The position numbers were made by a program, and so were the translations under genes. Shown piece by piece: positions 52,343 to 61,297 of a stretch of DNA of 64,000 nucleotides; the stretch's first letter is position 1, and each line of letters opens with the position of its first letter. This stretch comes from Gemmatimonadaceae bacterium (GTDB taxonomy: Bacteria > Gemmatimonadota > Gemmatimonadetes > Gemmatimonadales > Gemmatimonadaceae). The stretch spans positions 1 through 64,000 of the forward strand of contig JBBJNV010000017.1 in assembly GCA_037721215.1 (NCBI GenBank), written 5' to 3'. The notes below the pieces were generated by a model. The model ran no database searches. It saw only the letters and a program-made list of their open reading frames with translations, and had not been told where the DNA came from.

Positions 52343-55207
52343 ATGCATTCCGCCGAGATCAGGCGCAGGTTTCTCGATTATTTCGAGCGCCAGAGTCACA
52401 CAGTACGCCCCAGCGGGTCACTCGTTCCTGCGGACGACCCGACGTTGCTGTTCGCCAACGCCGGGATGGTTCAGTTCAAGCGGGTATTCCTTGGGCACGA
52501 AACCACCGAATTCGGATTGCGGGCGACGACCTCGCAGAAATGTGTCCGCGCCGGGGGTAAGCACAACGATCTCGAACAAGTGGGGCATACCGCCCGGCAT
52601 CACACATTTTTCGAGATGCTCGGCAATTTCTCGTTCGGAGACTACTTCAAGGCAGATGCAATCCGTTTCGCCTGGGAATTCCTCACCGTCGATGCCGGCA
52701 TCGACCCCGCGCATCTTCGTGTAACCGTCTTCGAGGAAGACTCTGAGGCACGGGCACTATGGCGGGAGATCACCGGAATTTCCGAGTCGCGGATTTATTC
52801 ACTCGGCGCTCATGACAACTTCTGGCAGATGGCGGATACCGGTCCCTGTGGACCCTGCTCCGAGATTTATGTCGATCTCGCCCGAGTGACAGACGATTGG
52901 CGCGCTGCTGACGGTGAGACAGGCGATTGGACTGAGAGCGAGCAAAGCGAATTTTCGGAGGCGGCGTTTGTACAGGGCGCGGAGGCTGGTCGCTTCCTCG
53001 AAATCTGGAACCTTGTTTTCATGCAGTTCGATAGACAGGCTGACGGGACGCTCCATCCGCTTCCGAAGCCATCAGTTGATACCGGTCTGGGCATGGAGCG
53101 AATCGCGTCCGTTATGCAGCGGGTTGCGAACAACTATCACACCGACCTGTTCGCGCCGCTCATCGAGGCTGTCGAACAATCCACAGGAATTCCATACCGC
53201 GGCAGGCAATCGTCCGACGCGCACTGGCACGAGTTGCTTCCCGTCGCAGCCGGCCGGCCTTCGGGTCGCTCGGCCGCAGTGCGGGAAGGAAACCGCGTTC
53301 TGGTCGAACCGTCTGCTTTTCGCGTAATTGCTGACCATGCACGCGCAGTGGCATTTCTGCTGGCTGACGGCGTTTTCCCGTCCAACGAAGGACGTGGCTA
53401 CGTGCTGCGGCGAATTCTGCGTCGCGCAGTGAGACACGCGTGGCTGCTGGGCAGTGCAACACCGGTGCTGGTGGATGTCGTCAAGCGAGTGGTGGATACG
53501 ATGAGCGCCCACTATCCGGAGCTGCGTCAGCGGGAACGGCACATCATCGAAACCACGCGCGCAGAGGAACTTCGGTTCCTGGCTACGATCGATGGCGGCA
53601 TGCGACGCTTCGATGAGCTCGCACCGGTGTCGACAACACAGGGCTCGGGAGCAATTCGTGGGACAGTGGCAGGGGAAGATGCGTTCCGCCTCTACGATAC
53701 GTTCGGCTTCCCAATCGATCTGACCGAGCTCATGGCTCGCGAGCGAGGCTACACTGTCGATATCGCCGGTTTCGAGAGGGCTCTTGCGGGGCAGCGCGAA
53801 CAGTCGCAGCAGGAACGTAAATCAAGGAAGCTCGGAATAGGAATCGACGAGTTCCGCGATGGAAAATGGATTACGACGACCCGCGAGATTGCCGTTACTG
53901 TCGTTGACGAAATTGCACACGCCTCGAACGACGGCTTGCCTGACTCCCCCGATCCGCTTGGCGAAGTTGAATTTGTCGGCTACGACAGAACCGAAACCCA
54001 GACCGAAGTGGTTGCATTCCGCCCGCTCGCGGACGGCCGCGTGGCGGTCATGCTGCGCGAGACGCCTTTCTACGCAGAGTCGGGAGGGCAGGTGTCTGAC
54101 CGGGGCACGATCATCGGGGACGGCTGGTCGGTGGACGTGGACGAAGTTCGCAGGATCGAGAACCGGGTAACTGCGATTGGACTCTCTCGCGGAGCCGTGT
54201 CGTCCGGGAAGGTGACGGCGTCGGTACCGGCGGGGCCGCGCCATGACACGGAGCGTAATCATACGGCTACTCATCTTCTGCACGCGGCGTTGCGCACGGT
54301 GCTCGGCGACCATGTGCTTCAGGCGGGATCCCTTGTGTCTCCCGACCGCATGCGGTTCGACTTCGCGCACCATGGACCACTGACAGATGAGCAGATCGAA
54401 GAGGTCGAGAGAATCGTCAATCGCGACGTGCTTGAGTCGATACCGCTCGATATTGCTGAGCGTTCGTATCCTGACGCAGTCGCATCGGGCGCGATGGCGT
54501 TGTTCGGCGAGAAATACGGGGACATAGTCAGAGTCGTGAACATCCCCGGGATTTCCGCCGAGCTTTGTGGCGGTACGCACGTCCGCAACACATCTGAGAT
54601 CGCGCTGTTCAGAATTTCGGGCGAGACGGGCGTTGCGGCCGGCGTGCGCAGGATCGAGGCGGTAACGGGTCCCCGTGCCTACGACCTGGTTCGCGAAAAG
54701 GAGCGCACGGTGAACGAGATCGAGCATTTGCTGCGTGCTCCCCGGGGCGCTGCAGTCAGGCGGCTCGAAGTCCTGATCGAGGAACGGAAAACACTCGAGA
54801 AGCGACTTGGCGAGGCACTGCGCGGCGGCGGCGTCGGGGTAAAGGAGCTCATCGACAGGGCGGTCACGGTTGAGGGAGTAATGGTCATTGCATCGGTTGT
54901 TTCGGCTGTCGATCTGGCATCCCTCAAGACTACGGGCGACGCGCTGCGCGAAACGATGAAAAGTGGAATAGCGGTCCTCGTATCTTCATTCGATGATGGC
55001 AAAACCAGCATGATTTCCGTCGTTACGGACGATCTCCGGAATCGCGGGCTCAGCGCCGACACGATTATTCGCGAGGTCGCGGCGATTGCGGGCGGACGTG
55101 GCGGCGGCAAGCCACAAATGGCACAGGCTGGAATTCCTGACGCGACGCGAGTACCAGAGGCACTGGCCAGCGTGACGGGAATTGTCGAACGATTGCTCCG
55201 CGCCTGA
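52343..55207 (+). CDS. alaS: Alanyl-tRNA synthetase
   Basis: Charges tRNA-Ala and edits mischarged Ser/Gly. The N-terminal catalytic core begins SAEIRRRFLDYFERQSHTVRPSGSLVP, with class II motifs TTSQKCVRAGGKHNDLEQVG and GMERIASVM. The editing domain shows the zinc-site elements NHTATHLLHAALR and LCGGTHVRNTSEI, and the C-Ala domain ends with GGRGGGKPQMAQAGI. ATG 52343 fits family N termini; TTG 52337, with GGAG 10 nt upstream, would add two residues. 954 residues, somewhat longer than usual with small insertions in the aminoacylation domain. Confidence 0.97.
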   Translation: MHSAEIRRRFLDYFERQSHTVRPSGSLVPADDPTLLFANAGMVQFKRVFLGHETTEFGLRATTSQKCVRAGGKHNDLEQVGHTARHHTFFEMLGNFSFGDYFKADAIRFAWEFLTVDAGIDPAHLRVTVFEEDSEARALWREITGISESRIYSLGAHDNFWQMADTGPCGPCSEIYVDLARVTDDWRAADGETGDWTESEQSEFSEAAFVQGAEAGRFLEIWNLVFMQFDRQADGTLHPLPKPSVDTGLGMERIASVMQRVANNYHTDLFAPLIEAVEQSTGIPYRGRQSSDAHWHELLPVAAGRPSGRSAAVREGNRVLVEPSAFRVIADHARAVAFLLADGVFPSNEGRGYVLRRILRRAVRHAWLLGSATPVLVDVVKRVVDTMSAHYPELRQRERHIIETTRAEELRFLATIDGGMRRFDELAPVSTTQGSGAIRGTVAGEDAFRLYDTFGFPIDLTELMARERGYTVDIAGFERALAGQREQSQQERKSRKLGIGIDEFRDGKWITTTREIAVTVVDEIAHASNDGLPDSPDPLGEVEFVGYDRTETQTEVVAFRPLADGRVAVMLRETPFYAESGGQVSDRGTIIGDGWSVDVDEVRRIENRVTAIGLSRGAVSSGKVTASVPAGPRHDTERNHTATHLLHAALRTVLGDHVLQAGSLVSPDRMRFDFAHHGPLTDEQIEEVERIVNRDVLESIPLDIAERSYPDAVASGAMALFGEKYGDIVRVVNIPGISAELCGGTHVRNTSEIALFRISGETGVAAGVRRIEAVTGPRAYDLVREKERTVNEIEHLLRAPRGAAVRRLEVLIEERKTLEKRLGEALRGGGVGVKELIDRAVTVEGVMVIASVVSAVDLASLKTTGDALRETMKSGIAVLVSSFDDGKTSMISVVTDDLRNRGLSADTIIREVAAIAGGRGGGKPQMAQAGIPDATRVPEALASVTGIVERLLRA

Positions 55208-55215
55208 ACTGCAAC

Positions 55216-55800
55216 GTGTCGAAGCTGCCGCCTTTCGCTCATTCATCTGCAGACGACTTCCCCGCGGCACCCGAAGACACACGGCTCATATCGGCGAGCG
55301 CGTTGCAGTGGATTTGTTCTCGAGGAACTACGCCGCCGGCAGCACTGCTGGAACGAATTGCACGTGCTCTCGCCGACGAGGACGGTCGTGCGGACATCCC
55401 TGAATCGAGTCGTGCAAAGTGGCGCGAAGGAACGAATCAGCCCCTTGAAGGCAAGGAAAATCGCACTTCAGCGGATGCCGGTATTCGCGCAGTGTCTGAG
55501 CTCGATTCGGTACTGGATGCCGGCCGGGGCGTTCTCTCACCACTTTCCACATACCTGCTGAATTCCGCAATCGGTATTATCGCCAGCATCGATCATTCTG
55601 CAACATCGGAATGCGGCTCTGCAGCAGTTTCACCGATGAATCCGTTGCGGCCCGCTGCACTCGACCTGCTGGCTGCAGACGCCCTCATCACTTATGCAAT
55701 GGAGGTCGCAGCTGAAAACTGCGAGACGGTGGAGGCCGGAGCGGATGCGGCAACCCGGTTGATTTGTCTGCTCGAGACGCACGTCTCACGTGGTTGCTGA
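55216..55800 (+). CDS. Hypothetical protein, 194 residues
   Basis: Not recognised. GTG start at 55216, 8 bp after alaS. No signal peptide or clear membrane helix. The N-terminal half (ISASALQWICSRGTTPPAALLERIARALADEDG) has a short helical pattern; the C-terminal half (LRPAALDLLAADALITYAMEVAAENCETVEAG) is Ala/Leu-rich and helical. Codon usage looks like neighbours. Position between alaS and asparaginase gives little clue. Confidence 0.6.
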   Translation: MSKLPPFAHSSADDFPAAPEDTRLISASALQWICSRGTTPPAALLERIARALADEDGRADIPESSRAKWREGTNQPLEGKENRTSADAGIRAVSELDSVLDAGRGVLSPLSTYLLNSAIGIIASIDHSATSECGSAAVSPMNPLRPAALDLLAADALITYAMEVAAENCETVEAGADAATRLICLLETHVSRGC

Positions 55801-55836
55801 CGGTGCGCGTTGGGCATTGCCTGAGTCGTTGAGTCA

Positions 55837-56808
55837 ATGATCGTAATTCTTTTTACGGGCGGGACGATCGCGATGCGGAACGACCCCGGTGGATCGGGCG
55901 CGGTGCCCTCGCTGACGTCGGCCGAGATCATTGAAGCAACCCGTGGCATTGATGCAGTCACTGGCGTTGAGACGGAAGAGTGGGGCGCGTTTCCCGGGCC
56001 GCACATGACTATCGAACGCATGTGGGCACTGCGAAACCGCATTGCCGAGCACCTCGCTCGCCCGGAGGTTACCGGGGTGGTGGTGACGCACGGAACCGAT
56101 ACACTCGAAGAAACCGCATACCTGGTCGCGCGTTCACTGGTGGCCGGGAAATCGATTGTCTTTACCGGAGCCATGCGCACGGTGAGCGATCTCGGGTGGG
56201 ACGGGCCTGCGAATCTGCTCGAAGCAGTCAGAGTAGCCGCAAGTCCGGAAGCGCTTGGTTACGGTGCGATGGTGGTCATCAGCGGGCAGATATTTGCCGC
56301 GCTCGACGCCACGAAGAGCAATACGCATCTGCTTGACGCCTTCGAGAGTCCGGGTCTCGGGCCGCTTGGCGTTCTCGACGAGGGCGAGCTGATAATGCAT
56401 CGGGAGCTTCCACCCGCCCCCCGGGTAATCGCGCCTGCCTCGCTTGCTACTCCTGTCGACATCATCTTCGTTGCTGCAGGCTGTGACGCGAGATTGCTTG
56501 ATGCGTCGCGCCGGGTGGCGCGGGGCGTAGTCGTGGCGGCGATGGGAAGGGGCAATGTGCCGCCCGATCTGGTGCCGGCAATCGAGCGGTGGATCGCTGA
56601 AGAGAAGCCTGTAGTGCTTACGTCACGGACGCAGGGTGGGCGGGTAGGGCACACGTATGGATATGACGGCGGTGGCCGCAGGCTCGAAGAAGCGGGCGCG
56701 ATCTTCGGAGGATCCCGCCGTGCGCAGCAGGCCCGCATTGACCTTATGCTCGCGCTCGGAGCCGGCATGACAGTTGGTGAAGTTCGCACGATGTTCCGGG
56801 AAGGCTGA
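55837..56808 (+). CDS. ansA: Type I L-asparaginase
   Basis: Hydrolyses asparagine to aspartate and ammonia. The first catalytic threonine is in LFTGGTIAMRND, the second Thr-Asp pair in THGTDTLEETAY, and SIVFTGAMR and DGPANLLEAVRVA are family segments. No signal peptide, so the enzyme is cytoplasmic (AnsA type). 323 residues. It is 36 bp after the unknown gene; the next gene follows without a gap. Confidence 0.93.
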   Translation: MIVILFTGGTIAMRNDPGGSGAVPSLTSAEIIEATRGIDAVTGVETEEWGAFPGPHMTIERMWALRNRIAEHLARPEVTGVVVTHGTDTLEETAYLVARSLVAGKSIVFTGAMRTVSDLGWDGPANLLEAVRVAASPEALGYGAMVVISGQIFAALDATKSNTHLLDAFESPGLGPLGVLDEGELIMHRELPPAPRVIAPASLATPVDIIFVAAGCDARLLDASRRVARGVVVAAMGRGNVPPDLVPAIERWIAEEKPVVLTSRTQGGRVGHTYGYDGGGRRLEEAGAIFGGSRRAQQARIDLMLALGAGMTVGEVRTMFREG

Positions 56809-58110
56809 TTGCATGTTCCATTAAGGCCTCCCGCTGAGGTTCTCAGGATTGCGGATACACTGGAAAAGGCCGGGTTCGAGACGTGGTGCGTGGGAGGTGC
56901 GGTGCGTGATGCACTGCTTGGACACCAGCACCTCGACTGGGATCTCGCGACCGCAGCGCGCCCGCAGCAGGTGCGCAGTCTGTTTCCGAGGACAGTGCCG
57001 GTGGGTATCGAGTTCGGAACTGTCGGTGTGCTCGACGTAAATGGTGTAATGCACGAGGTGACCACGTTTCGCCGTGATGTGCACACCGACGGGCGACATG
57101 CTGTCGTCGATTTTGGAGTGTCGCTCGACGAAGATCTGGCACGCCGCGATCTGACCATCAATGCGATCGCGTTCTCACCGTCGACAGGGGAAATTCGCGA
57201 CCCGTTTGCGGGCCGCGCCGATCTGGCGAATGGAATCGTGCGGGCCGTCGGAGAACCTGGCGAGCGGCTAGGCGAAGATCGCCTCAGAGGCCTTCGCGCC
57301 ATCCGGTTTGCCGCGAGATTCGGCTTTTCGCTGGATGCGCCCACATGGGATGCGATCGTGGCGAGCGCGCCTCATCTCACGCGGTTGTCCGCCGAGCGGG
57401 TTAAGCAGGAAATCGAAAAGACAGTTGAACAGGTGCGTTACCCGGGGCGCGCGTTCCGCCTTTGGCGGGAATGCGGCGCACTGAAAGTGTTGATTCCCGC
57501 GATATCCTCGATGACAGATATCCATCTGGCTGCGCTGGACAATACCGCCCTTCCGCAGACGGGATCGGGCTCCGGCAGAAAGATCCTGAGACTCACAGTG
57601 CTTTTCTCAGCGGCGCCTGCGTCCGGCGTGACGGATGGTTTGCGCGCGCTGCGCTTCTCAAATGCCGATGCTGCATGGATCGGGTCAATTGTTTCGCGCT
57701 GGAGCGCGCTTGCCGCCGAGATGCGATCGACGCTGGTTGCCAGCAACCACCCTGCGGACGCCGTGCTTCGGCGTTGGGCGGCAATCGCCGGTCGCACGCG
57801 TCTGGCTTCAGTCCTTCGCCTTGCCAACTCACATTGGCGCGCCGAGCGTGACGCCGGTCTGGCGGCGCCAGCAGCCGCATGCGTTGGGTCAGTCTACCGC
57901 CGGGCCGTCCGAATTGCATATCGCGATCCGATCGAGATCGCCGACCTAGCCGTCAATGGTCGTGATCTGGAGCGAATCGGGATTTCCGGACCCGCTGCAG
58001 GCCAGACATTACGCTATCTGCTCCAAACCGTTATTAATGACCCGGCATCCAACGCGCATGCGATCCTGCTGGACGCCGCCAGAAAACAGGTGTCACACGG
58101 CCGGGAATAA
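56809..58110 (+). CDS. cca: CCA-adding/poly(A) polymerase family tRNA nucleotidyltransferase
   Basis: Adds or repairs the 3' CCA of tRNA. The head reads WCVGGAVRDALLG, the metal-binding DxD is in DWDLATAA, and RRDLTINAIAF plus DPFAGRADLANGIVRAVGEP and RLLGEDRLRGLRAIRFAARF-like sequence mark the class II PcnB/Cca fold. The neck/body helices follow to residue 433. No HD domain. The start is TTG 56809, adjacent to the asparaginase stop (TGA-TTG). A poly(A) polymerase role cannot be excluded by sequence. Confidence 0.92.
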   Translation: MHVPLRPPAEVLRIADTLEKAGFETWCVGGAVRDALLGHQHLDWDLATAARPQQVRSLFPRTVPVGIEFGTVGVLDVNGVMHEVTTFRRDVHTDGRHAVVDFGVSLDEDLARRDLTINAIAFSPSTGEIRDPFAGRADLANGIVRAVGEPGERLGEDRLRGLRAIRFAARFGFSLDAPTWDAIVASAPHLTRLSAERVKQEIEKTVEQVRYPGRAFRLWRECGALKVLIPAISSMTDIHLAALDNTALPQTGSGSGRKILRLTVLFSAAPASGVTDGLRALRFSNADAAWIGSIVSRWSALAAEMRSTLVASNHPADAVLRRWAAIAGRTRLASVLRLANSHWRAERDAGLAAPAAACVGSVYRRAVRIAYRDPIEIADLAVNGRDLERIGISGPAAGQTLRYLLQTVINDPASNAHAILLDAARKQVSHGRE

Positions 58111-58140
58111 ACAGAAGATGGCGAACCTCAGCGCTAATTG

Positions 58141-58671
58141 ATGATGCTATTTCGCGGAAGAAATCCTGATGTTACTGTCTGGAAGCGGTTTCGTTCGGGG
58201 GTGGATGGCTTCACGTTTGCCCGCAGGGATGAACACTACGAAGCATTTGTGGGGGCAAACGCGGAACGCGTGGTCGATCTTTTCTACACGCTGAGCGAGG
58301 TGCTTGCACCCGCGATCGATACAGCAATCGAGGATCTTCGGTCGGAGACATCGTGGAGGGGAGAAAGTATTGCGCTTCCCGATGTCCGGGACGCCGTCGC
58401 GCGGCTCAAGGTGCCGCTTGCAACCTACGGTGGAGTCGAGTTCACGCTTTACACTGCCGACGACCAGCTCACGCTGACGCCTCAGCTCGAACTGTTTATT
58501 TACAGCCGTTCCGACCGCTGGCTCTACCTTCTTCAAGGCAAGGGGCTGGAAGAACGGGCTTCGCTTGCAGACCGGTCGTGGCGGTCTGAAGCATGGGACC
58601 GCGCACCGGCTCCGACGCTGACCTCAGCGATCACCGCTGCCGCCGAGCGGCTGACGCTGACCCGGGCGTGA
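58141..58671 (+). CDS. Hypothetical protein, 176 residues
   Basis: Not recognised. Starts ATG-ATG at 58141/58144 after a 30 bp gap. A soluble-looking protein: VTVWKRFRSGVDGFTFARRDEHYEAFVGANAERVVDLFYTLSEVL, then alternating strand-like segments (GGVEFTLYTADDQLTLTPQLELFIYSR). It overlaps the ZIP transporter gene by 4 bp (GTGA), so it may be coupled to it. No membrane segment or signal peptide. Confidence 0.65.
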   Translation: MMLFRGRNPDVTVWKRFRSGVDGFTFARRDEHYEAFVGANAERVVDLFYTLSEVLAPAIDTAIEDLRSETSWRGESIALPDVRDAVARLKVPLATYGGVEFTLYTADDQLTLTPQLELFIYSRSDRWLYLLQGKGLEERASLADRSWRSEAWDRAPAPTLTSAITAAAERLTLTRA

Positions 58672-59390
58672 TTCGCCCGGCGGTCGCGTACACTCTCGTT
58701 GCGGCCGGGGCCAATGTGCTGGGTGCTGCGGCAGTAACGTCGCGTTCCCGCTGGAGCGTTCCGGCTCTCGAAAAACTGATCGCGCTGTCAGCCGGGTTCA
58801 TGGTCTCGGTGGCACTGCTCGATCTTGTGCCCGAATCAATCGCGCAGCATGGTCCGCGCGCCGGCATCCCGATCCTCATCGGATTCCTGCTCGTGCATCT
58901 CACGCAGCACACTCTCACCCCGCATTTCCATTTTGGCGAAGAGGTGCACGAGGTAACGCGAGCGGTCAGCATGTCCGCGCTTGCAGGCATGCTGCTGCAT
59001 ACATTCATGGACGGCGTTGCAATTGCCAGCGGCTTCGAGGTAAGGGAGGCGCTCGGGTTTCTCGTCTTCAGCGCAATTCTGCTTCACAAGCTGCCGGAGG
59101 GTCTCGCCATATCGAGCATCTTCCTGGCTGCGGGCGCTAGCAGAAGGCGGGCACTCGCTGCGGGCGGCCTGCTCGGCGTAGCCACAGTGCTTGGGGGCCT
59201 CCTGACGGAACATCTGGAGCCGCTCGGAATATATGGGCTCCCATTGGCTGCGGGCGTGACGCTTTATGTCGGCGCGTCCAATCTCGTCCCGGAATTCCAG
59301 TCCAAGCGGGACTGGAGGCTTCAAGGCAGCTTCTTTGCGGGATGCGCTCTGTATTTCCTTGCGCGATCGCTGATTGGCGAGCGCCCTTGA
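58668..59390 (+). CDS. ZIP-family metal transporter
   Basis: Probable divalent cation (zinc/iron) transporter. About seven or eight hydrophobic segments; the metal-path motif is HTFMDGVAIASGF and AILLHKLPEGLAISS, the ZIP signature with paired His residues. The histidine-containing loop QHTLTPHFHFGEEVHE lies between early helices and may bind metal. GTG start 58668 overlaps the upstream hypothetical stop; the frame is open upstream to 58593 but those codons lie in the previous gene. 240 residues. Confidence 0.9.
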   Translation: MIRPAVAYTLVAAGANVLGAAAVTSRSRWSVPALEKLIALSAGFMVSVALLDLVPESIAQHGPRAGIPILIGFLLVHLTQHTLTPHFHFGEEVHEVTRAVSMSALAGMLLHTFMDGVAIASGFEVREALGFLVFSAILLHKLPEGLAISSIFLAAGASRRRALAAGGLLGVATVLGGLLTEHLEPLGIYGLPLAAGVTLYVGASNLVPEFQSKRDWRLQGSFFAGCALYFLARSLIGERP

Positions 59391-59411
59391 CGATACGATT
59401 CGAGCGATCCA

Positions 59412-60824
59412 ATGCCCAAGAAATTCCGTCGGCCACCAGCTAACGCTCACGGTGGACGTGACGATTCTCTTTTCACGCCGCCAGCCTCTGCACAGCCGCT
59501 GGCAGCGCGTATGCGTCCGCGAAATCTGGACGAGGTCGTCGGCCAGCAGCACATAATCGGGGAAGGCAAGTCGCTTCGCGATGCAATCGAGAAGGGCGCC
59601 ATCAGCTCGATGCTTTTCTGGGGTCCCCCGGGGTCGGGTAAAACCACTATTGGCCTCCTGATCGCCCGATACACCGACCGCCAGTTCGTGCCATTCTCGG
59701 CCGTTACCGAAGGCATACCACGAATTCGGGAAATCATCGCGGAGGCGGAAGACCGGCTTGAGATGGGGCGGCAGACCATTCTCTTCGTCGACGAGATTCA
59801 CCGCTTCAACCGGGCGCAGCAGGATGCGTTCCTGCCGCACGTGGAAAGTGGAACCATCACTCTCATTGGCGCGACAACCGAGAATCCGTCATTCGAAGTC
59901 AACAGCGCTCTCCTGTCGCGAATGCGCGTGTTCGTGCTGCAGCCGATCGATGCCGGCGAGATCAAGGCTCTAGTGGAACGCGCCGTCGCCGACGCGGAAC
60001 GAGGCCTCGGTCATCTTTCCCTGAATATTGACGCGGATGGCCTGGAGATCATCGCTGCGGAAGCAGATGGCGACGCCCGCCGGGCTCTCACCGTGCTTGA
60101 AGCGGCTTCAGTGCAGGCTGGAAGCAACGGACGCATCACAGCGGCGGTAGCGCGAGACGCGATGCAGAAACGTTTTGCGCACAATGACAAGAGCGGCGAG
60201 ACGCATTTCAACATGCTGTCGGCGCTTCACAAGTCGCTTCGGGGCAGCGATCCCAACGGAGCGCTGTACTGGATGGCAAGGATGATAGAGGGAGGAGAGG
60301 ATCCGATGACGATCTTCCGGCGAGCCATCGCGATGGCGGCGGAAGACGTCGGTCTTTCCGATCCAAACGCGCTACAGATAGCTGTCGCCGCTCGCGACGC
60401 GTATCACATGCTGGGCCCGCCGGAAGGCTATCTGCCGCTGGCGGAAATGATCATTTATCTGGCTACGGCTCCAAAGTCCAATTCCGCATACAAAGCGCTG
60501 AATGCAGCGCTCGACGCGGCTCGGCAATGGCCGGGTGAGCCCGTTCCCATGCATATCCGGAACGCTCCTACTGGATTGATGAAGGAACTGGGCTATGGTG
60601 AGGGGTACCAGTACGCGCACGGGGTAGCCGATGCCTACGTTCCGCAGGAGTATCTGCCAGACCGGCTGAAGGGTTCGGTGTTTTACGAGCCGGGGCCGTT
60701 CGGTTTCGAAAAGGACATAGCAAAGCGGCTCGCGTGGTGGGCGGATATCAGGGCCCGTGTGGCCAACGGCGTTCCGAATGGTAACCGCCCTGTGCCAAAC
60801 GAACAGGAAAAGGAGAAGCGATGA
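59412..60824 (+). CDS. rarA: Replication-associated recombination protein RarA (MgsA)
   Basis: AAA+ ATPase acting at stalled replication forks. The family entry is PLAARMRPRNLDEVVGQQHIIG, Walker A is WGPPGSGKTTIG, Walker B is ILFVDEIHRFNRAQQDAFLP, and sensor 1 follows in LIGATTENPSFEVNSALLSR. The C-terminal MgsA region (SALHKSLRGSDPNGALYWMARMIEGGEDP) and YKALNAALDA are characteristic. 470 residues. It overlaps the LEA2-type gene by 4 bp. Confidence 0.96.
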   Translation: MPKKFRRPPANAHGGRDDSLFTPPASAQPLAARMRPRNLDEVVGQQHIIGEGKSLRDAIEKGAISSMLFWGPPGSGKTTIGLLIARYTDRQFVPFSAVTEGIPRIREIIAEAEDRLEMGRQTILFVDEIHRFNRAQQDAFLPHVESGTITLIGATTENPSFEVNSALLSRMRVFVLQPIDAGEIKALVERAVADAERGLGHLSLNIDADGLEIIAAEADGDARRALTVLEAASVQAGSNGRITAAVARDAMQKRFAHNDKSGETHFNMLSALHKSLRGSDPNGALYWMARMIEGGEDPMTIFRRAIAMAAEDVGLSDPNALQIAVAARDAYHMLGPPEGYLPLAEMIIYLATAPKSNSAYKALNAALDAARQWPGEPVPMHIRNAPTGLMKELGYGEGYQYAHGVADAYVPQEYLPDRLKGSVFYEPGPFGFEKDIAKRLAWWADIRARVANGVPNGNRPVPNEQEKEKR

Positions 60825-61297
60825 AAAGAAGAATGGTGTTTGCGCTAATGGCGGCGCTGGTCGTCGGAGGTTGTTCTACTCTCGGCCGAGGTGTATTCAG
60901 GGAGCCTCTGGTGCGGTTTGGCAGCGTCAATATTCGGGGTCTTGGATTGACTGGCGGAGCACTCGACGTTGTTCTCAACGTGTACAATCCGAACGGGTTC
61001 GACCTCAACGCGACGCGACTGACCTATCGCCTGATGGTAGACGAGAAACAGCTCGGGAACGGTCAGCTCGATCGCGCCTTCCGCGTCCGTGACGGCGACT
61101 CCACCATGGTTACGATTCCAGTTGACTTCAGTTATTCGGGCCTTGGTGCCGCTGGCCGCCAACTGCTCAGCAGCGGGAGCGTGAACTACCGCGTGATCGG
61201 CGATGTCACTGTCGACACTCCGCTTGGCAGTTTTACCCACCCGTACGACCAGCGGGGCCGCTTCTCCAGCTTCGGCAATACTTCTCAGAGCAGGTAA
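60821..61297 (+). CDS. LEA type 2 family lipoprotein
   Basis: Envelope lipoprotein with lipobox VGGC (Cys18) after a short signal sequence. Residues 25-155 form one WHy/LEA14-like beta-sandwich: VRFGSVNIRGLGLTGGALDVVLNVYNPNGFDLNATRLTYRL, and a C-terminal strand pair with VNYRVIGDVTVDTPLGSF. 158 residues. Such proteins are linked to desiccation or stress tolerance in other organisms; here that is inference. The TAA stop overlaps the putative ATC start of hflX (TAATC). Confidence 0.85.
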   Translation: MKRRMVFALMAALVVGGCSTLGRGVFREPLVRFGSVNIRGLGLTGGALDVVLNVYNPNGFDLNATRLTYRLMVDEKQLGNGQLDRAFRVRDGDSTMVTIPVDFSYSGLGAAGRQLLSSGSVNYRVIGDVTVDTPLGSFTHPYDQRGRFSSFGNTSQSR

